From Dryocola boscaweniae (GTDB lineage Bacteria > Pseudomonadota > Gammaproteobacteria > Enterobacterales > Enterobacteriaceae): a stretch of DNA of 64,000 nt. Every line of letters begins with the position of its first letter. Position 1 is the first letter of the stretch. The notes beneath the pieces were generated by a model. It did not search any database. It saw only the letters and a program-made list of their open reading frames with translations, and was not told the DNA's origin. Positions 63,427-64,000 of the stretch are shown here, in pieces. Made by a program: the position numbers and the translations under genes. The stretch covers positions 62,001 to 126,000 of the forward strand of contig NZ_JALHAP010000075.1 in assembly GCF_025215095.1 (NCBI RefSeq), given 5' to 3'.

Positions 63427-64000
63427 TCAGGCGACAAACTGGCGGAACAATGCCTTGCCTTTAAGCAGGCGGATACCCAGCCAGCCCCCGCACAGCGAAA
63501 GGAGCAGCGCGCCGACAACGGGCAGGATTACCCACAATCGCCAGTCGGGCTCCCAGGGGAAATCAAACACTCTGGTTTGCAGCACGCCCAATGCGGTTTC
63601 TGCGCCGATTGCCGCCACCAGGCCCGACACCAGCCCCAGCACGGCGAACTCGCACCACAAAGTGGTTCGCAGCAGCTTTTTCCCGGCCCCCAAAGTGCGG
63701 TAAACCACCAGTTCCTGATGACGCTGGCGCATGCCTACCTGCACCTGAGCCAGCAGCAGCAGAACACCGCACGCGGTGACCAGCACCACCATCACCTCCA
63801 GCGCGCGACTCACCTGCTCCAGCACCTGGCCGACCTGGCGCAGGATCGCGCCGATATCCAGCAGGCTGACGGTCGGGAACTCCCGGTTTAATTGCGTTAA
63901 CAGCCCGTTGGTGCCCTCCCAGCGGAAGCTGGTAAGCCAGCTTTGCGGTTGGTTATCCAGCGCGCCCGGCGGGAAGATAAAGTAGAAGTTAGGCCGCAGG
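63427..64000 (-). CDS. ybbP: ABC transporter permease YbbP, C-terminal part
   Basis: YbbP is a large FtsX-type permease that works with ATPase YbbA. Only the last 191 codons are in the window, and the frame runs off the right edge. The visible part has a periplasmic segment (RPNFYFIFPPGAL), then three membrane segments (VMVVLVTACGVLLLLAQVQV, FAVLGLVSGLVAAIGAE, WVILPVVGALLLSLCGGWLG). The FtsX motif YRTLGAGKKLLRTTLWCEF lies between the first two. The ending LGIRLLKGKALFRQF matches E. coli YbbP as I recall it. Confidence 0.92.
   Translation of the reverse strand, partial: LRPNFYFIFPPGALDNQPQSWLTSFRWEGTNGLLTQLNREFPTVSLLDIGAILRQVGQVLEQVSRALEVMVVLVTACGVLLLLAQVQVGMRQRHQELVVYRTLGAGKKLLRTTLWCEFAVLGLVSGLVAAIGAETALGVLQTRVFDFPWEPDWRLWVILPVVGALLLSLCGGWLGIRLLKGKALFRQFVA

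Overview
The window is chromosomal DNA from an enterobacterium (Enterobacteriaceae). The enterobactin locus has the Escherichia coli gene order, most proteins align over nearly full length with E. coli or Klebsiella proteins I recall, and enterobacterial short repeats (REP-like palindromes and one ERIC element) lie between genes. A complete methionine-salvage (mtn) set points towards the Klebsiella/Enterobacter/Kosakonia side of the family rather than Escherichia. The species cannot be fixed from the sequence alone.

Layout. 1-3.0 kb: end of lldD, osmC, and a three-gene unit of a TPR protein, an ECF sigma factor (probably with an ATT start) and a membrane anti-sigma. 3.0-9.1 kb: ilvBN with the ivbL leader and attenuator, a COG0523 metal GTPase, ybdD and the peptide/pyruvate carrier cstA. 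9.1-28.0 kb: the whole enterobactin regulon (entCEBAH, fepB, entS, fepDGC, entF-ybdZ-fes, fepA-entD), with Fur boxes in all three divergent intergenic regions. 28.1-30.7 kb: gdhA and ybdH/hcxA. 30.7-42.3 kb: a methionine-salvage island. It holds mtnK, mtnA, mtnDCB and mtnE with MetJ boxes, plus a sugar-type ABC transporter and an LVIVD-repeat protein that I propose take up or handle methylthioribose. A Fic gene and a convergent small antitoxin-like gene interrupt it. 42.4-48.4 kb: an opgB-type phosphoglycerol transferase, a candidate small RNA, ahpC-ERIC-ahpF, and a yeaR-yoaG operon in which yoaG is duplicated internally. 48.5-56.9 kb: cysS, ppiB, lpxH, purEK with its PurR box, selU, and a MetNIQ-type transporter. 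57.2-62.5 kb: an AT-richer module of a DauR/YheO-type regulator, an orphan amino-acid-binding protein, a DoeB/AstE-type deacylase, an ornithine-cyclodeaminase-family reductase and a threonine-dehydratase-family enzyme. 62.5-64 kb: an unrecognised small gene with a structured leader, and the 3' end of ybbP.

How the genes work together. The ent/fep genes build, export, re-import and hydrolyse enterobactin under Fur. The mtn enzymes turn methylthioribose into methionine under MetJ, and a MetJ-like triple box in front of the ABC operon ties that transporter to the pathway. The 57-62 kb module has the enzyme pairing seen in ectoine (EutB/EutC/EutE) and beta-hydroxyaspartate (BhcB/BhcD) metabolism, without the rest of either pathway. 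I read it as a self-contained route for an N-acylated beta-hydroxy amino acid.

Limits: everything comes from reading the sequence and from memory of the families. No alignment, structure prediction or database search was run.
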